From: Solirubrobacter sp963792915
Lineage (GTDB): Bacteria; Actinomycetota; Thermoleophilia; Solirubrobacterales; Solirubrobacteraceae
DNA: 64,000 nucleotides
Assembly: GCA_963792915.1 (NCBI GenBank)
Contig: CAWBYD010000009.1
Span: 1-64,000, forward strand
Direction: 5' to 3'
Under the pieces are notes generated by a model, which was not told the origin of the DNA, ran no database searches, and saw only the letters and a list, made by a program, of their open reading frames with translations. Shown here piece after piece: positions 14,081-23,013 of the stretch (positions are counted from its first letter, which is position 1; the number at the start of each line of letters is the position of its first letter). Made by a program: the position numbers and the translations under genes.

Positions 14081-15658
14081 ATGACGGGACGTCGCTTCCT
14101 CGCCGCGGGGGCCGCGGTCGTACTCGGGCTCGTGGCCGCGCCGGGCGCGCATGCCGCGACGCTGACGTTCAGCGGCGGGGTCGTGACCTACGTCGCAGGT
14201 CCAGGCCACGACAACAACGTGACCGTCGAGGAGACGGACACGCAGACGCGCCTGATCGTGATCGGAAGGCAGGGGCTCGACGACGATCCGATCCAGAACT
14301 CCGGCTGCATCCTGATCAGACCGGCGACGCAGTACCTCTGTTCCGGCGTGGCCCGCGTGGTGATCGACTCGGGCGACCGCAACGACATGGTCGACGCGCG
14401 CGCGCTCGCCGACATCCCCGCGACGCTGGTCGGCGGGACCGGCGACGACGAGCTGACCGGCGGCCCGGTGGCCGATTCGCTGGACGGCGGCGACGGCATC
14501 GACACGCTGCGCGGCGGCGCCGGCGACGACACGCTCACGGGCGGCGCCGGGAACGACCCGCTGTTCGGCGAGGGCGGGAACGACTCGCTCGCCGGCGGCG
14601 ACGGCGACGACCAGCTCTCCGGCGGGACCGGGGCCGACGGGCTGTCCGGCGGGGCCGGCCTCGACATCGTCTCCTACCCCAACCGCAGCGGCGCGCTGAA
14701 CGTGACGCTCGACGGCGTGGCCGACGACGGGGAGCCCGGCGAAGGCGACAACGTCGGGACCGACGTCGAGGACGTCGACGCCGGCACGCTCGCGGCGTCG
14801 ACGGTGACGATCGTCGGCAGCGACGCCGGCAACAGCCTCACGGTCGAGGGCGGGAAGGGCACGATCACGGGCGGCGCGGGCAGCGACATCCTGTCCGGCG
14901 GTCCGCAGGACGACACGATCTTCGCCAGCGACGGATACGCCGACCGGGTCTCCTGCGGCGACGGCGACGACACCGTGAGGGCCGACCAGCAGGACACCGT
15001 CGCGAGCGATTGCGAGCACGTGCAGACCGAGGTGGTGGTGGGCGGGGCGGACGACCGGCCGCCGTCGATCGCGTGGTCGGCGTCCGCGGGCGCCGCGAGC
15101 CTGTCGGGCGATCAGACGACGACGCTGTCGGTGGACGCGAGCGACGACCGCGGCATCGCCAAGGTCCGCTTCTCCGACGACGACCGGCTGCTGTGCGAGG
15201 ACGCCGCGCCACCGTACACGTGCGCCTACCGCCCGCAGGGCGGCGACGTGGGCCGCAACACGCTGATCGCCACCGCGATCGACACCGGCAACCAGACGGC
15301 GAGCGTGACGCGCACGGTCACGGTCGCGCGGCTCGACGCGCGGTCGCTCTCGCTCTCGCTCTCCCCCAGGCGCGACCGGCGGGCCCCGTACCGGTTCACC
15401 GTACGCGGCACGCTGGCGCTGCCCGCCGCGGTGACGCCCGCGCAGGGGTGCGCCGGAGCGCCCGTGACGGTCACGGCCAAGGCCGGCAAGCGGACGGTCT
15501 CCACGCGCCGCGCCAAGCTCTCCGCCGCCTGCACGTACGCGCTCACGATCAGCTTCCACGCGCGCCCGGCGAGCCGCCTGCGCTTCAGCGCCCGCTTCGA
15601 CGGCAACACCGTGCTCAGGCCGCGCTCGGCGACGGGCCGCAGCGTGCGCACGGCGTAG
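14081..15658 (+). CDS. Secreted RTX calcium-binding repeat protein (copy 1)
   Basis: A signal peptide (residues ~1-26, ending AHAA) is followed by a ~90-residue beta domain with a Cys pair. Then come glycine/aspartate nonapeptides of the GGxGxDxLx type: GGTGDDELT, GGDGIDTLR, GGAGDDTLT, GGAGNDPLF, GGDGDDQLS. These fold as calcium-binding parallel beta-rolls. A second short RTX block (GGAGSDILSGGPQDDTIF) follows a linker, then an Ig-like domain (PPSIAWSAS...DDRGIAKVRF...CAYRP) and a C-terminal Cys-containing beta domain. No protease or lipase domain is present, so it is probably a structural cell-surface protein. The next gene is a diverged tandem copy. Confidence 0.85.
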   Translation: MTGRRFLAAGAAVVLGLVAAPGAHAATLTFSGGVVTYVAGPGHDNNVTVEETDTQTRLIVIGRQGLDDDPIQNSGCILIRPATQYLCSGVARVVIDSGDRNDMVDARALADIPATLVGGTGDDELTGGPVADSLDGGDGIDTLRGGAGDDTLTGGAGNDPLFGEGGNDSLAGGDGDDQLSGGTGADGLSGGAGLDIVSYPNRSGALNVTLDGVADDGEPGEGDNVGTDVEDVDAGTLAASTVTIVGSDAGNSLTVEGGKGTITGGAGSDILSGGPQDDTIFASDGYADRVSCGDGDDTVRADQQDTVASDCEHVQTEVVVGGADDRPPSIAWSASAGAASLSGDQTTTLSVDASDDRGIAKVRFSDDDRLLCEDAAPPYTCAYRPQGGDVGRNTLIATAIDTGNQTASVTRTVTVARLDARSLSLSLSPRRDRRAPYRFTVRGTLALPAAVTPAQGCAGAPVTVTAKAGKRTVSTRRAKLSAACTYALTISFHARPASRLRFSARFDGNTVLRPRSATGRSVRTA

Positions 15659-15686
15659 ATTTCACCCGCGACGGAAACCGACCGGT

Positions 15687-15692
15687 TAGCGT
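15687..15692 (+). promoter_or_regulatory. -10 hexamer TAGCGT of the second RTX gene
   Basis: TAGCGT ends 9 nt before the ATG at 15702 in the 43-bp gap between the two RTX genes. The second copy can therefore be transcribed alone. Confidence 0.4.
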
Positions 15693-15701
15693 CCGACCAC
15701 G

Positions 15702-17336
15702 ATGGCTCTCCGGGCGGTTCTCGTGGTCTGCTGCGCGCTCGCGCTCGCCCTGCCGGCGTCCGCGAGCGCGGCGTCGCTCACCAACAGCGGCGGCGCGCTC
15801 AAGTTCACCGCGGCGAGCGGCGTCGCGAACGCGATCTCGCTCAGCGAGACGACTCCGGGCCTGGTCGCCGTGCAGCGCTACCCGCTGTTCGGCGACGCCG
15901 ACCCGATCACGCAGGTCGCCGGCTGCACCACGGTGGTCGCCACGACGACGTTCCTATGCGGCGGTGTCACCAGCGTGACGGTCGACGCGGGCAACGGCAA
16001 CGACGTGGTCGACGCCGGCGGCGCCGTCCTCTCGCTCGCCGGCTTGACCACCGTGCCGGCGACCATCCTCGGCGCCGACGGACACGACGAGCTCTACGGC
16101 GGGGCGGGCAACGACACGCTGCGCGGCGGCCCGGACGACGACACGATCTACGGCGGCGGGGGCAGCGACGCGCTGACCGGCGACGACGGCAGCGACACGC
16201 TCGACGGCGGCGACGGCAACGACCAGCTCGACGGCGGAGCGGGCGACGACGAGCTCGACGGGCAGGCCGGCGCCGATGCGATGACCGGCGGCGACGGCAA
16301 CGACGTGCTCGACGGCGGAACCGGCGCTGACCGCTACTCGGGCGGCGCCGGGAACGATCGCGCGGTGCTCGCCTCGATCCTGATCGCGCCGCCCGCGCTC
16401 GCCGTGACGCTCGACGGCACCGGCGACGACGGCGCCGCGGGCGAGGGCGACAACGTGCTTGGAGACATCGAGCAGGTGCAGGGCTCGGCGCGCTCGCTCG
16501 GGCTGGTGGCGGGAACGGTGACGCTGACGGGCAACGAGCAGCCGAACGTGCTGACCGTGCTCGCCGGCCGCGGCCGCATCACCGGCGGCGCCGGCAGCGA
16601 CGTGCTCAACGGCGGCCCCGAGGACGACACGATCGACGCGCGCGACGGCGAGGCCGACCAGATCACGTGCGGCGGCGGGCACGACAACGTCGTCGCCGAC
16701 CCGCTGGACACCGCGGCGCCCGACTGCGAGACCGTCGAGGTCGCCGGAGCCGGAGTGCCGTCGCTGCTGCTGAGCGACAGCGACCGGCCGCCGGTGATCG
16801 CGTGGTCGGCTCCGGCGGCCAAGCGCAGCCTCTCCCCCAACAAGCCGCTCACGCTGGCCGCGACCGCGAGCGATGACCGCGGCGTGGCCAAGGTCCAGTA
16901 CTTCGCCGGCGACACGCTCGCGTGCGAGGCGACGGCGGCCCCGTGGTCGTGCGCCTTCCAGGCGACCGCGGGCGAGCTCGGCCGGAACACGATGGTGGCG
17001 ATCGCCGTGGACGGCGCGGGCCAGACGGCGACCGCGCTGCGCGAGCTGACGCTGCGCCGCTTCTCGCCGCGGGTGACGCTGAAGTTCGCGGCGGGCCTCG
17101 CCAGCGGGCGCGTGCGCGTGCCGGCGGCGCTCGGCGCGAAGCAGGGCTGCAGGTCCGGCACGGTCACGGTGACGGTGACGGTCGGCAAGCACACCCTGCG
17201 CACCCACAAGGCCGGCCTGCGCAGGAACTGCGCCTACCGGACGCATCTCGGCGCGCCGCACGGCGCCAGGGTGACCGCGCGCTTCGAGGGGAACGCCGTG
17301 CTCGCCGCGCAGGCGTCACCCGCGCGCGCCGCGTAG
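15702..17336 (+). CDS. Secreted RTX calcium-binding repeat protein (copy 2)
   Basis: The same architecture as the preceding gene: signal peptide (to ~residue 24, ASA), N-terminal beta domain, a longer RTX block (GGAGNDTLR, GGPDDDTIY, GGGGSDALT, GDDGSDTLD, GGDGNDQLD and more), linker, short RTX block, Ig-like domain (RPPVIAWSAP...DDRGVAKVQYF) and a C-terminal beta domain with two Cys. It is 544 residues against 525, mostly from two to three more nonapeptides. The matching domain order and sequence show a local tandem duplication. The TAG stop also begins a -10-like hexamer for the SDR gene. Confidence 0.85.
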   Translation: MALRAVLVVCCALALALPASASAASLTNSGGALKFTAASGVANAISLSETTPGLVAVQRYPLFGDADPITQVAGCTTVVATTTFLCGGVTSVTVDAGNGNDVVDAGGAVLSLAGLTTVPATILGADGHDELYGGAGNDTLRGGPDDDTIYGGGGSDALTGDDGSDTLDGGDGNDQLDGGAGDDELDGQAGADAMTGGDGNDVLDGGTGADRYSGGAGNDRAVLASILIAPPALAVTLDGTGDDGAAGEGDNVLGDIEQVQGSARSLGLVAGTVTLTGNEQPNVLTVLAGRGRITGGAGSDVLNGGPEDDTIDARDGEADQITCGGGHDNVVADPLDTAAPDCETVEVAGAGVPSLLLSDSDRPPVIAWSAPAAKRSLSPNKPLTLAATASDDRGVAKVQYFAGDTLACEATAAPWSCAFQATAGELGRNTMVAIAVDGAGQTATALRELTLRRFSPRVTLKFAAGLASGRVRVPAALGAKQGCRSGTVTVTVTVGKHTLRTHKAGLRRNCAYRTHLGAPHGARVTARFEGNAVLAAQASPARAA

Positions 17337-17339
17337 GTT
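17334..17339 (+). promoter_or_regulatory. -10 hexamer TAGGTT overlapping the RTX2 stop codon
   Basis: The TAG stop of the second RTX gene is the first half of TAGGTT, which ends 6 nt before the SDR ATG at 17346. This geometry fits a leaderless transcript. Confidence 0.35.
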
Positions 17340-17345
17340 GCCGTC

Positions 17346-18104
17346 ATGCAGATCGAAGGAGTGAATGCGCTCGTGGCCGGGGGCGCCTCGGGCCTGGGCG
17401 CCGCGACCGCCCGCCACCTGCAGGCCGCCGGCGCGCGCGTCACCATCGCCGACCTCAACCCGGTTCGTGGCGCCGCGCTGGCCGAGGAGATCGGCGCCAG
17501 CTTCGTCGAAGCCGACGTGACCGAGCCCGAGCAGGTCGAGGCCGCCGTCAGCGCCGCGGCCGGCGAGCAGGGCCTGCGCATCTCGGTCTGCTGTGCGGGC
17601 ATCGGCTGGGCGGAGAAGATCGCCGGCCGGCGCGGCCCGCACGCCTACGAGCCGTTCGAGACCGTCGTGCGCGTGAACCTGCTCGGCACCTTCAACGTGC
17701 TGCGGCTCGCCGCGGCGGCGATGCTTCCCAACGAGCCCGACGGCCAGGGCGAGCGCGGCGTCTGCATCAGCACCGCGTCGATCGCCGCCTACGACGGCCA
17801 GATCGGCCAGATCGCGTACGCCGCGTCCAAGGGCGCCGTCGTCTCGCTCACGCTGCCCGCCGCGCGCGATCTCGCGCCGTCCGGCGTGCGGGTGTGCGCG
17901 ATCGCGCCCGGGCTGTTCGACACGCCGCTGCTCGCGGGGCTGCCCGAGGAGGCGCGCGAGGCGCTCGGCGGCCAGGTCCCGTTCCCGCCCCGGCTCGGCC
18001 GCCCGGACGAATACGCCGCGCTCGTCGAGCACATCGTGCGCAACACGATGCTCAACGGCGAGGTGATCCGCCTCGACGGGGCGCTGCGGATGCCGCCCAA
18101 GTAA
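17346..18104 (+). CDS. SDR oxidoreductase, 3-hydroxyacyl-CoA dehydrogenase type II-like
   Basis: A 252-residue classical short-chain dehydrogenase. The dinucleotide-binding loop is AGGASGLGAATA, NADLN-type Asp follows beta-2 (TIADLNP, so NAD is favoured), CCAGIG stands for NNAG, the catalytic Ser lies in STASIAAYDG and the pair is YAASK. The C-terminal PG motif reads IAPGLFDTPLLAGLP. The GQ-I-G-Q-IAYAASKG pattern and TPLL tail are those of HSD17B10-like 3-hydroxyacyl-CoA dehydrogenases, acting in branched-chain or fatty acid oxidation. Substrate is inferred from family only. It converges with the Old Yellow Enzyme gene 20 bp away. Confidence 0.88.
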   Translation: MQIEGVNALVAGGASGLGAATARHLQAAGARVTIADLNPVRGAALAEEIGASFVEADVTEPEQVEAAVSAAAGEQGLRISVCCAGIGWAEKIAGRRGPHAYEPFETVVRVNLLGTFNVLRLAAAAMLPNEPDGQGERGVCISTASIAAYDGQIGQIAYAASKGAVVSLTLPAARDLAPSGVRVCAIAPGLFDTPLLAGLPEEAREALGGQVPFPPRLGRPDEYAALVEHIVRNTMLNGEVIRLDGALRMPPK

Positions 18105-18124
18105 CGTCGACGGCGGGTCGGGCC

Positions 18125-19249
18125 TTACGTTGCCGCGGGCGCGACCGGTCGCGCAGCGCCGTGGCGGCGTGAGTTCTCGATGGTGACCTCGGGGCTCAGC
18201 AGGCCCGGGTCGAAGGCGTCGAACGGCTCGTCAGCAGCCATTCGGGCCGGCCAGTCGGGGTTGGCGAGAGCGCCGTGCCCGAGCGAGACCAGGTCGGCGT
18301 GGCCCTCGGCGAGCAGCTCGGTCGCGAGTGTCGGGTCGTGCATTCCGCCGTTGGCGATCACGGGCACGCTGCAGACGCGCCGCGCGACACCGGTGATGCT
18401 CACGTCTGGAGCGAGGAACGACGTCTCGCGCCACGGGGCGCCTTCGCTGGCGACGTGGACGTAGTCGGGGCGGGCCGCGGCCAGCGCACCGAAGATCTCC
18501 TCGGCCTCCTCGACGCCGGACCAGCGGTGGTCCAGGTCGTTGACCTTGACCTGCGAGACGCGCACACCGATGGCGAGCTCGCCGTCGGTGGCGGTGCGCG
18601 CCGCGTCGATGGCCTCGACGGTCAGCCGTGTGCGGTTGGTCGCGCTGCCGCCGTAGCGGTCCGTTCGGCGGTTGGCGTAGGTGGTGATGAACTGATCGAA
18701 CAGGTAGCCGTTGGCGGCATGGATCTCGACGCCGTCGAAGCCGGCCTGGCGCGCTCGCGCCGCCGCTAGAGCAACGCCATCGAGGACCTCGGCCAGCTCC
18801 CTGGCGGTCGCGGCGCGTGGCGTCGCGTAGGGCCCCGAGCCGCCGTAGCCCTTCAACATCCGTCCCTTCGGCGCGACGGCCGACGGCGCGATCGCGAACT
18901 TTCGATGGAGGTTGCCCTGCACGAGGGCACCCGCGTGCATGAGCTGCAGCACGATCCGGCCGCCGGCCTCGCGTACGGCCTCGACGACGCGGGCCCACGC
19001 CGCCACCTGCTGGTCGGTCACCAACGCGGGCTGGTTGGGGTAGGCCTGGCTGTGGGCGTGGTCGAAGTACGTCCCCTCGCTGATGACCAGGCCGAAGCCG
19101 CCGGCGGCGAACTCGGCGTAGTACTCGGCCATCGCCCCGGTGGCGACGCCGTCACCGGCGGTGCTCACGCGCGACATCGGGGCGACGGCGACGCGGTTGG
19201 CGACGTTCAGCCCGCCGACGGCGACGGGCTGCAGGAGCGGGTGCGACAT
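18125..19249 (-). CDS. NADH:flavin oxidoreductase, Old Yellow Enzyme family
   Basis: The 374-residue TIM-barrel FMN enzyme has NRVAVAPMSRVS near the N-terminus, LQLMHAGALV, the bulk helix GFDGVEIHAANGYLFDQFI with the HAAN substrate motif, NRRTDRYGGS, and PVIANGGM plus LVSLGHGALANPDWP for FMN phosphate binding. Family members reduce activated C=C bonds with NAD(P)H. AGGAGTC lies ~9 nt before the ATG. It is the last gene of the leftward PucR-DUF1989 unit, 12 bp after DUF1989. This suggests reduction of an unsaturated ring or side chain of the compound handled by this locus; that role is inference. Confidence 0.9.
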   Translation of the reverse strand: MSHPLLQPVAVGGLNVANRVAVAPMSRVSTAGDGVATGAMAEYYAEFAAGGFGLVISEGTYFDHAHSQAYPNQPALVTDQQVAAWARVVEAVREAGGRIVLQLMHAGALVQGNLHRKFAIAPSAVAPKGRMLKGYGGSGPYATPRAATARELAEVLDGVALAAARARQAGFDGVEIHAANGYLFDQFITTYANRRTDRYGGSATNRTRLTVEAIDAARTATDGELAIGVRVSQVKVNDLDHRWSGVEEAEEIFGALAAARPDYVHVASEGAPWRETSFLAPDVSITGVARRVCSVPVIANGGMHDPTLATELLAEGHADLVSLGHGALANPDWPARMAADEPFDAFDPGLLSPEVTIENSRRHGAARPVAPAAT

Positions 19250-19261
19250 GGCGTGAGACTC

Positions 19262-19891
19262 CTAGAGGAGGTGGAGGTGCAGAGGGGTGGGCCGGCCGCC
19301 GTTGATGTCGACGAGGTCCTGTGGACATGCCGAGACGACCACGAGCAGATCGTCGAGCGCGCACAACGTCACACCGTCGCCCGGGAGCGTGGGCGCCCGC
19401 CGCCAGGACAGCACGCCGTCGGTGCCGACCGGGATGTTCATGAAGAGGTTGACGGGCTGTGGCACGGTGCCGGGTGTGATGCCGTGTGGTGCCAGCGCGG
19501 CCATCAGGTTCTCCGCGCACGAGGCGTGGTCGCGTGCGCCCAGGCGCGCGTAGCGCTCGGTGTCGCACGCCGGGATGAGCATGTCGTGCACGCCGGGGCT
19601 CTCGTCGGACTCCAACATCAGCAAGGGCCGGCGGCGGCCGGAGATGAACGGCTCCCCGGGCCGCGGAAACAGCCGGTTCAGGTGGCCGCGGGTGTGGGAG
19701 GCGCTGAGGTGTTCGGCTGGGTCAGCCGCCGCGAACGCGAAGAGGTCAGCGACCTGTCCGCCTTCGACGTCGACGACGCGGAACCGGCGGTTCCGTTCGA
19801 CAGCCACGCAGCGGCCCTCGCCGGCCGGTATTTCGACGACGTCGGGAGTGCTGACCGGCATGGGCGTCATCCCAGCAGGTGTCCCCAGCAT
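19262..19891 (-). CDS. DUF1989 / urea carboxylase-associated family protein
   Basis: The 209-residue protein matches the DUF1989 family, whose genes often accompany urea carboxylase or allophanate and amine catabolism. Typical segments are VVEIPAGEGRCVAV, VVDVEGGQVADLFAF, HLSASHTRGHLNRLFPRPGEPF, CDTERYARLGARDHASCAENL and PQPVNLFMNIPV. The His/Cys/Asp pattern suggests a metal or small-ligand site; chemistry is unproven. The start is uncertain: ATG 19891 has GGAGG 15 nt upstream (too far), while ATG 19870 (MTPMPVSTPD) fits the family's first strand equally well. It sits 49 bp after pucR and 12 bp before the OYE gene. Confidence 0.85.
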   Translation of the reverse strand: MLGTPAGMTPMPVSTPDVVEIPAGEGRCVAVERNRRFRVVDVEGGQVADLFAFAAADPAEHLSASHTRGHLNRLFPRPGEPFISGRRRPLLMLESDESPGVHDMLIPACDTERYARLGARDHASCAENLMAALAPHGITPGTVPQPVNLFMNIPVGTDGVLSWRRAPTLPGDGVTLCALDDLLVVVSACPQDLVDINGGRPTPLHLHLL

Positions 19892-19940
19892 CTGGAATTG
19901 GAATATCCTCCAGTCCTGGCCTCGATGGCTGTGGCAACAT

Positions 19941-21477
19941 CTACCCGCTGAGTGCCTGCAGGGCGAGGTGCAGATCGACGCGGTCGTCGGTGCTCTGGAG
20001 GTCGCGCCCCGTCAGCTCCTCGATCCGGGCAAGCCGGTTGCGCAACGTGTTGACGTGCACGTGAAGGCGCTGGGCGGTGGCCGCCCAGCGGCCGCCGCTC
20101 GCCAGGAACACCTCGACCGTGTGCTCGAGCTCCGACCGGTGGCGCTCGTCGTAGGCGCGCACCGGTCCGAGCACCGCTGCGGCGAAGTCCTCGAGCGTCT
20201 GGCGATCGTGCAGCGCCAGCAGGACGCGGTGGGATTCCGACGTTGTCGAACAGCGCGACCGGCGGGCCCTTGCGACGTCGCTGGACGACGCGGCGTGCCT
20301 CGCGCGCCTCCAGGAGGCTTCGGCGCAGGTCGCGATGGTCGTCCGCGATCCGCCCGATACCGGCCACGGCGCGGACATCGCCGGCGAGCAGCGCGACGAG
20401 CTCATCGACGGCGGCGCGCAGCGCGTCCCTCTGGTGCGGCCAGCCGACGACGGCCAGCGCATCGTCGGCACCTTGCGGTACGACGGCGGCGATTCCGCGG
20501 CGCAGCCAGAACCGCGCGACGTCGGCGCCGAGCCAGGGCGGCGGCGGACCGTCGGCCAGGGCGATCGACACCGCTGCCAGCGGGCCGTCAGGATCAAGCG
20601 CGAAGGACCGGAGGCGACCGGGCACCTCGTGGGCGCGACGCGTGGCGTCGAGGACCATCTCCAGCAGCTCGCCTGCGAAGCGCGATTCGACCGCGGCCAT
20701 CGCCTGGCGCCTCGTCACCTCGAGCGTCAGGAAACCCGCGGTCTGGGCGAGCCCCGCTCGCTCGGCGGCCGTCAGGTCGACGAGCGGACGTTCGCAGACG
20801 AGTAGCGCCTCCGTCTCACCGAGTCCGTGGACCGGGAAGACGGCGGCCAGCGCGCCGTCGCGCAGGGCCACCTCGGCGCGCGTCGGACCGTCCATCGCCG
20901 TCGTCAGCGCCGCCACGTCGAGGGTCTCGGGGTCGACGCCGTCGCAGGCCAGCAGCCGGCCCGCGTGGTCGACGAGCGCCACCGGAAGGTCGTGATCGCG
21001 CCGCAGCAGCGCCAGGACGTCGGCATCCTCGGCGCCCCGCACGACCGCCCGCAGCAGCGCCTCGGCACGCGAGACCGACTGCGCCAGGTCGCGCTGTCGC
21101 TCGGCTGCCTGGATCCGCGCCAGAGCCTCCGACACCGCGGTGAAGGGCACCTCGATCGCCAGCGCCAGCAGCGGCAGATGGTGAGCACGGCACGCATCGA
21201 CGAGCTCGGGCGGCACCCGCGGCCGGTGCTCCAGCAACCCGAACATGAGGCCGCACGCGGCGCTGGCAGCGATCGCCGCGACGTAGGCCTCCGCGGAGCA
21301 CTCGCCGTCGAGCCACAGCCCGTTGGTCAGGACCAACTCGCCGGCCCGCAGGTACGGAGTGGGGTCCGGCAACTCGGTGACGTGCGCCCAGCGCACCTCC
21401 TGGTCGAGCTCGCCGTGCCCGCTGAGCACCGTGATGGGAAGCTCGGGCCGTGCGGCCAACTCACGCAGCGTGGTCAT
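19941..21477 (-). pseudogene. PucR-family regulator broken by an apparent 1-nt insertion
   Basis: The N-terminal PucR domain (residues 1-125: MTTLRELAARPELPITVLSG, RAGELVLTNGLWL) and central GGDEF-like part read in one frame to VALFDNVGI. The next residues in that frame are Arg/Pro junk. One frame over, the family sequence continues as HRVLLALHDRQTLEDF and the HTH_30 domain (LEHTVEVFLASGGRWAATAQRL, HVNTLRNRLARIEELTGR). Removing one base from the GGG at 20231-20233 joins FDNVGI to HRVLLAL and gives a normal 511-residue protein. The cause is either a sequencing error or a recent mutation. PucR proteins activate purine/amide catabolism; this one probably governs the flanking genes. TAGTGT lies 10 nt before ATG 21477. 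Confidence 0.85.
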
Positions 21478-21487
21478 GGAGAAACCG

Positions 21488-21493
21488 ACACTA
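21488..21493 (-). promoter_or_regulatory. -10 hexamer TAGTGT of the pucR gene
   Basis: TAGTGT on the minus strand lies 10 nt before the ATG at 21477. This supports that start over the upstream in-frame ATG at 21522, which falls inside the palindrome. Confidence 0.4.
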
Positions 21494-21515
21494 CCGGCCT
21501 CGATGACTGGGAGAT

Positions 21516-21535
21516 TCACCACTTCATTGTGGTGA
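21516..21535. promoter_or_regulatory. Candidate PucR operator in the divergent promoter
   Basis: TCACCAC-TTCATT-GTGGTGA is a perfect 7-bp inverted repeat with a 6-bp spacer, 39-58 bp upstream of pucR and 51-70 bp upstream of the permease ATG. It is the only strong symmetry in the 108-bp divergent gap. Confidence 0.6.
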
Positions 21536-21585
21536 CGCCATCGGGTCTGCTGCGCCCGTCAGCCGTTCGATGGAGGAGAGACGCG

Positions 21586-23013
21586 ATGAGCGCTACAACG
21601 GCCGCCGATGCGGCATTCGACGTTCACGGCATCGAGCCGGTGCCCGACCGGGATCGCACGGCCAGCCCGGGCGACCAGTTCTGGATCTGGATGGGCGCGA
21701 ACATCGCCCCGATCAACTGGGTGCTCGGTGCGCTGGGCATCGTCCTCGGCCTGTCGTTCCTGCAGACGATGGCGGTCGTCATCGTGGGCAACGCCATCGG
21801 CTGCGCCGTCTTCGGGGTGTTCTCGATCATGGGCCATCGCACCGGCGTCAACATGATGGTGTTGACCCGCATGGCGTTCGGCCGGCGAGGTGCCTACCTG
21901 CCCGCCACGGTGCAGATGCTGCTGACGATGGGGTGGATCGGGGTCAACACGTGGGTCGTGCTCGACCTCGCCCTCGGCGCGCTGAGCCGCGTCGGAATCC
22001 ACGGCGGCGACGGACTCAAGTACGCCATCGCCTTCGCGATCATGCTGCTGCAGGTCGTCATCGCCGTGTGGGGCTTCTACGCCATCCGCAGCTTCGAGCG
22101 ATGGACGGTCCCGATCACCGCCGCGATCATGGCGATCATGACGGTGCTGGCGCTGACCAAGACCCACATCCACCTCGCCCACGGCACCGCCCACGGCGGC
22201 GAACGCTTCACCGCCATCACGCAGCTGATGACCGCGATCGGTGTCGGGTGGGCGATCAGCTGGCTCGTCTACGCCGCCGACTACACGCGCTTCGTCGCGC
22301 CGGCACACTCCACGCGCCGCGTGTTCTGGGCCACCGCGCTCGGGATGTTCGTGCCCACCGTCTGGCTGGCCGGACTCGGGGCTGCGGTCGCCAGCGGAAC
22401 CAACGGCGCCGACCCCTCCGATCTCGTCATCTCGGCGTTCGGGGTCATGTCCCTGCCGGTCCTGCTCCTCATCCTGCACGGGCCGGTGGCGACCAACATC
22501 CTCAACTTCTACTCGTGCAGCCTCGCCGCCCTGACCCTCGGGGTACGCGTCGCTCGCTGGAAGATCTGCCTGTTCGCCGGCACCATCGCCTCAGCGGTGC
22601 TCGTCGTGTTCCTCCACGCCGACGATTTCGCCAGCTCGTTCGACAACTGGATGTCGTCGTTGATCGTGTGGATCAGTCCGTGGGCCGCGATCCTGCTGGT
22701 CGAGTTCCTGGTGGTGCGGCGCGGGCGCGTCGACGTCGCGCAGCTCTACGCGGCGCGCACGCGGGACCGCCACGGCGACGTCAACGTCGGGGCGCTCGCC
22801 GCGCTCGCGCTCGGCCTCATCGCCGGGTGGGCCTGGCAGTACGGGCTCGTCAGCGCGATGCACGGCCCCGTCGCCAAGGACATCGGCAACAGCGACTTCT
22901 CGTGGCTGACCGGTGGCGTGGTCGCCGCCGGCGCCTACTGGCTGCTGGTGATCCGCGTCGAGCGGCGATCCGCGGCGGCCGTCACGTCGATGCCCGTGGT
23001 GGAGACCGCGTGA
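21586..23013 (+). CDS. NCS1-family nucleobase/allantoin-type permease
   Basis: A 475-residue membrane transporter with about 12 helices of the LeuT-type NCS1 fold. Family marks are SPGDQFWIWMGANIAPINWVLGALG (helix 1), GHRTGVNMMVLTRMAFGRRGAYLPA, GWIGVNTWVVLDLAL, YAADYTRFV in helix 6-7 and NILNFYSCSLAAL. NCS1 carriers import cytosine, purines, allantoin or hydantoins with H+ or Na+; specificity cannot be read here. GGAGGAGA precedes the ATG. Its stop overlaps the next start (GTGA). It leads the rightward catabolic operon opposite pucR. Confidence 0.92.
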   Translation: MSATTAADAAFDVHGIEPVPDRDRTASPGDQFWIWMGANIAPINWVLGALGIVLGLSFLQTMAVVIVGNAIGCAVFGVFSIMGHRTGVNMMVLTRMAFGRRGAYLPATVQMLLTMGWIGVNTWVVLDLALGALSRVGIHGGDGLKYAIAFAIMLLQVVIAVWGFYAIRSFERWTVPITAAIMAIMTVLALTKTHIHLAHGTAHGGERFTAITQLMTAIGVGWAISWLVYAADYTRFVAPAHSTRRVFWATALGMFVPTVWLAGLGAAVASGTNGADPSDLVISAFGVMSLPVLLLILHGPVATNILNFYSCSLAALTLGVRVARWKICLFAGTIASAVLVVFLHADDFASSFDNWMSSLIVWISPWAAILLVEFLVVRRGRVDVAQLYAARTRDRHGDVNVGALAALALGLIAGWAWQYGLVSAMHGPVAKDIGNSDFSWLTGGVVAAGAYWLLVIRVERRSAAAVTSMPVVETA

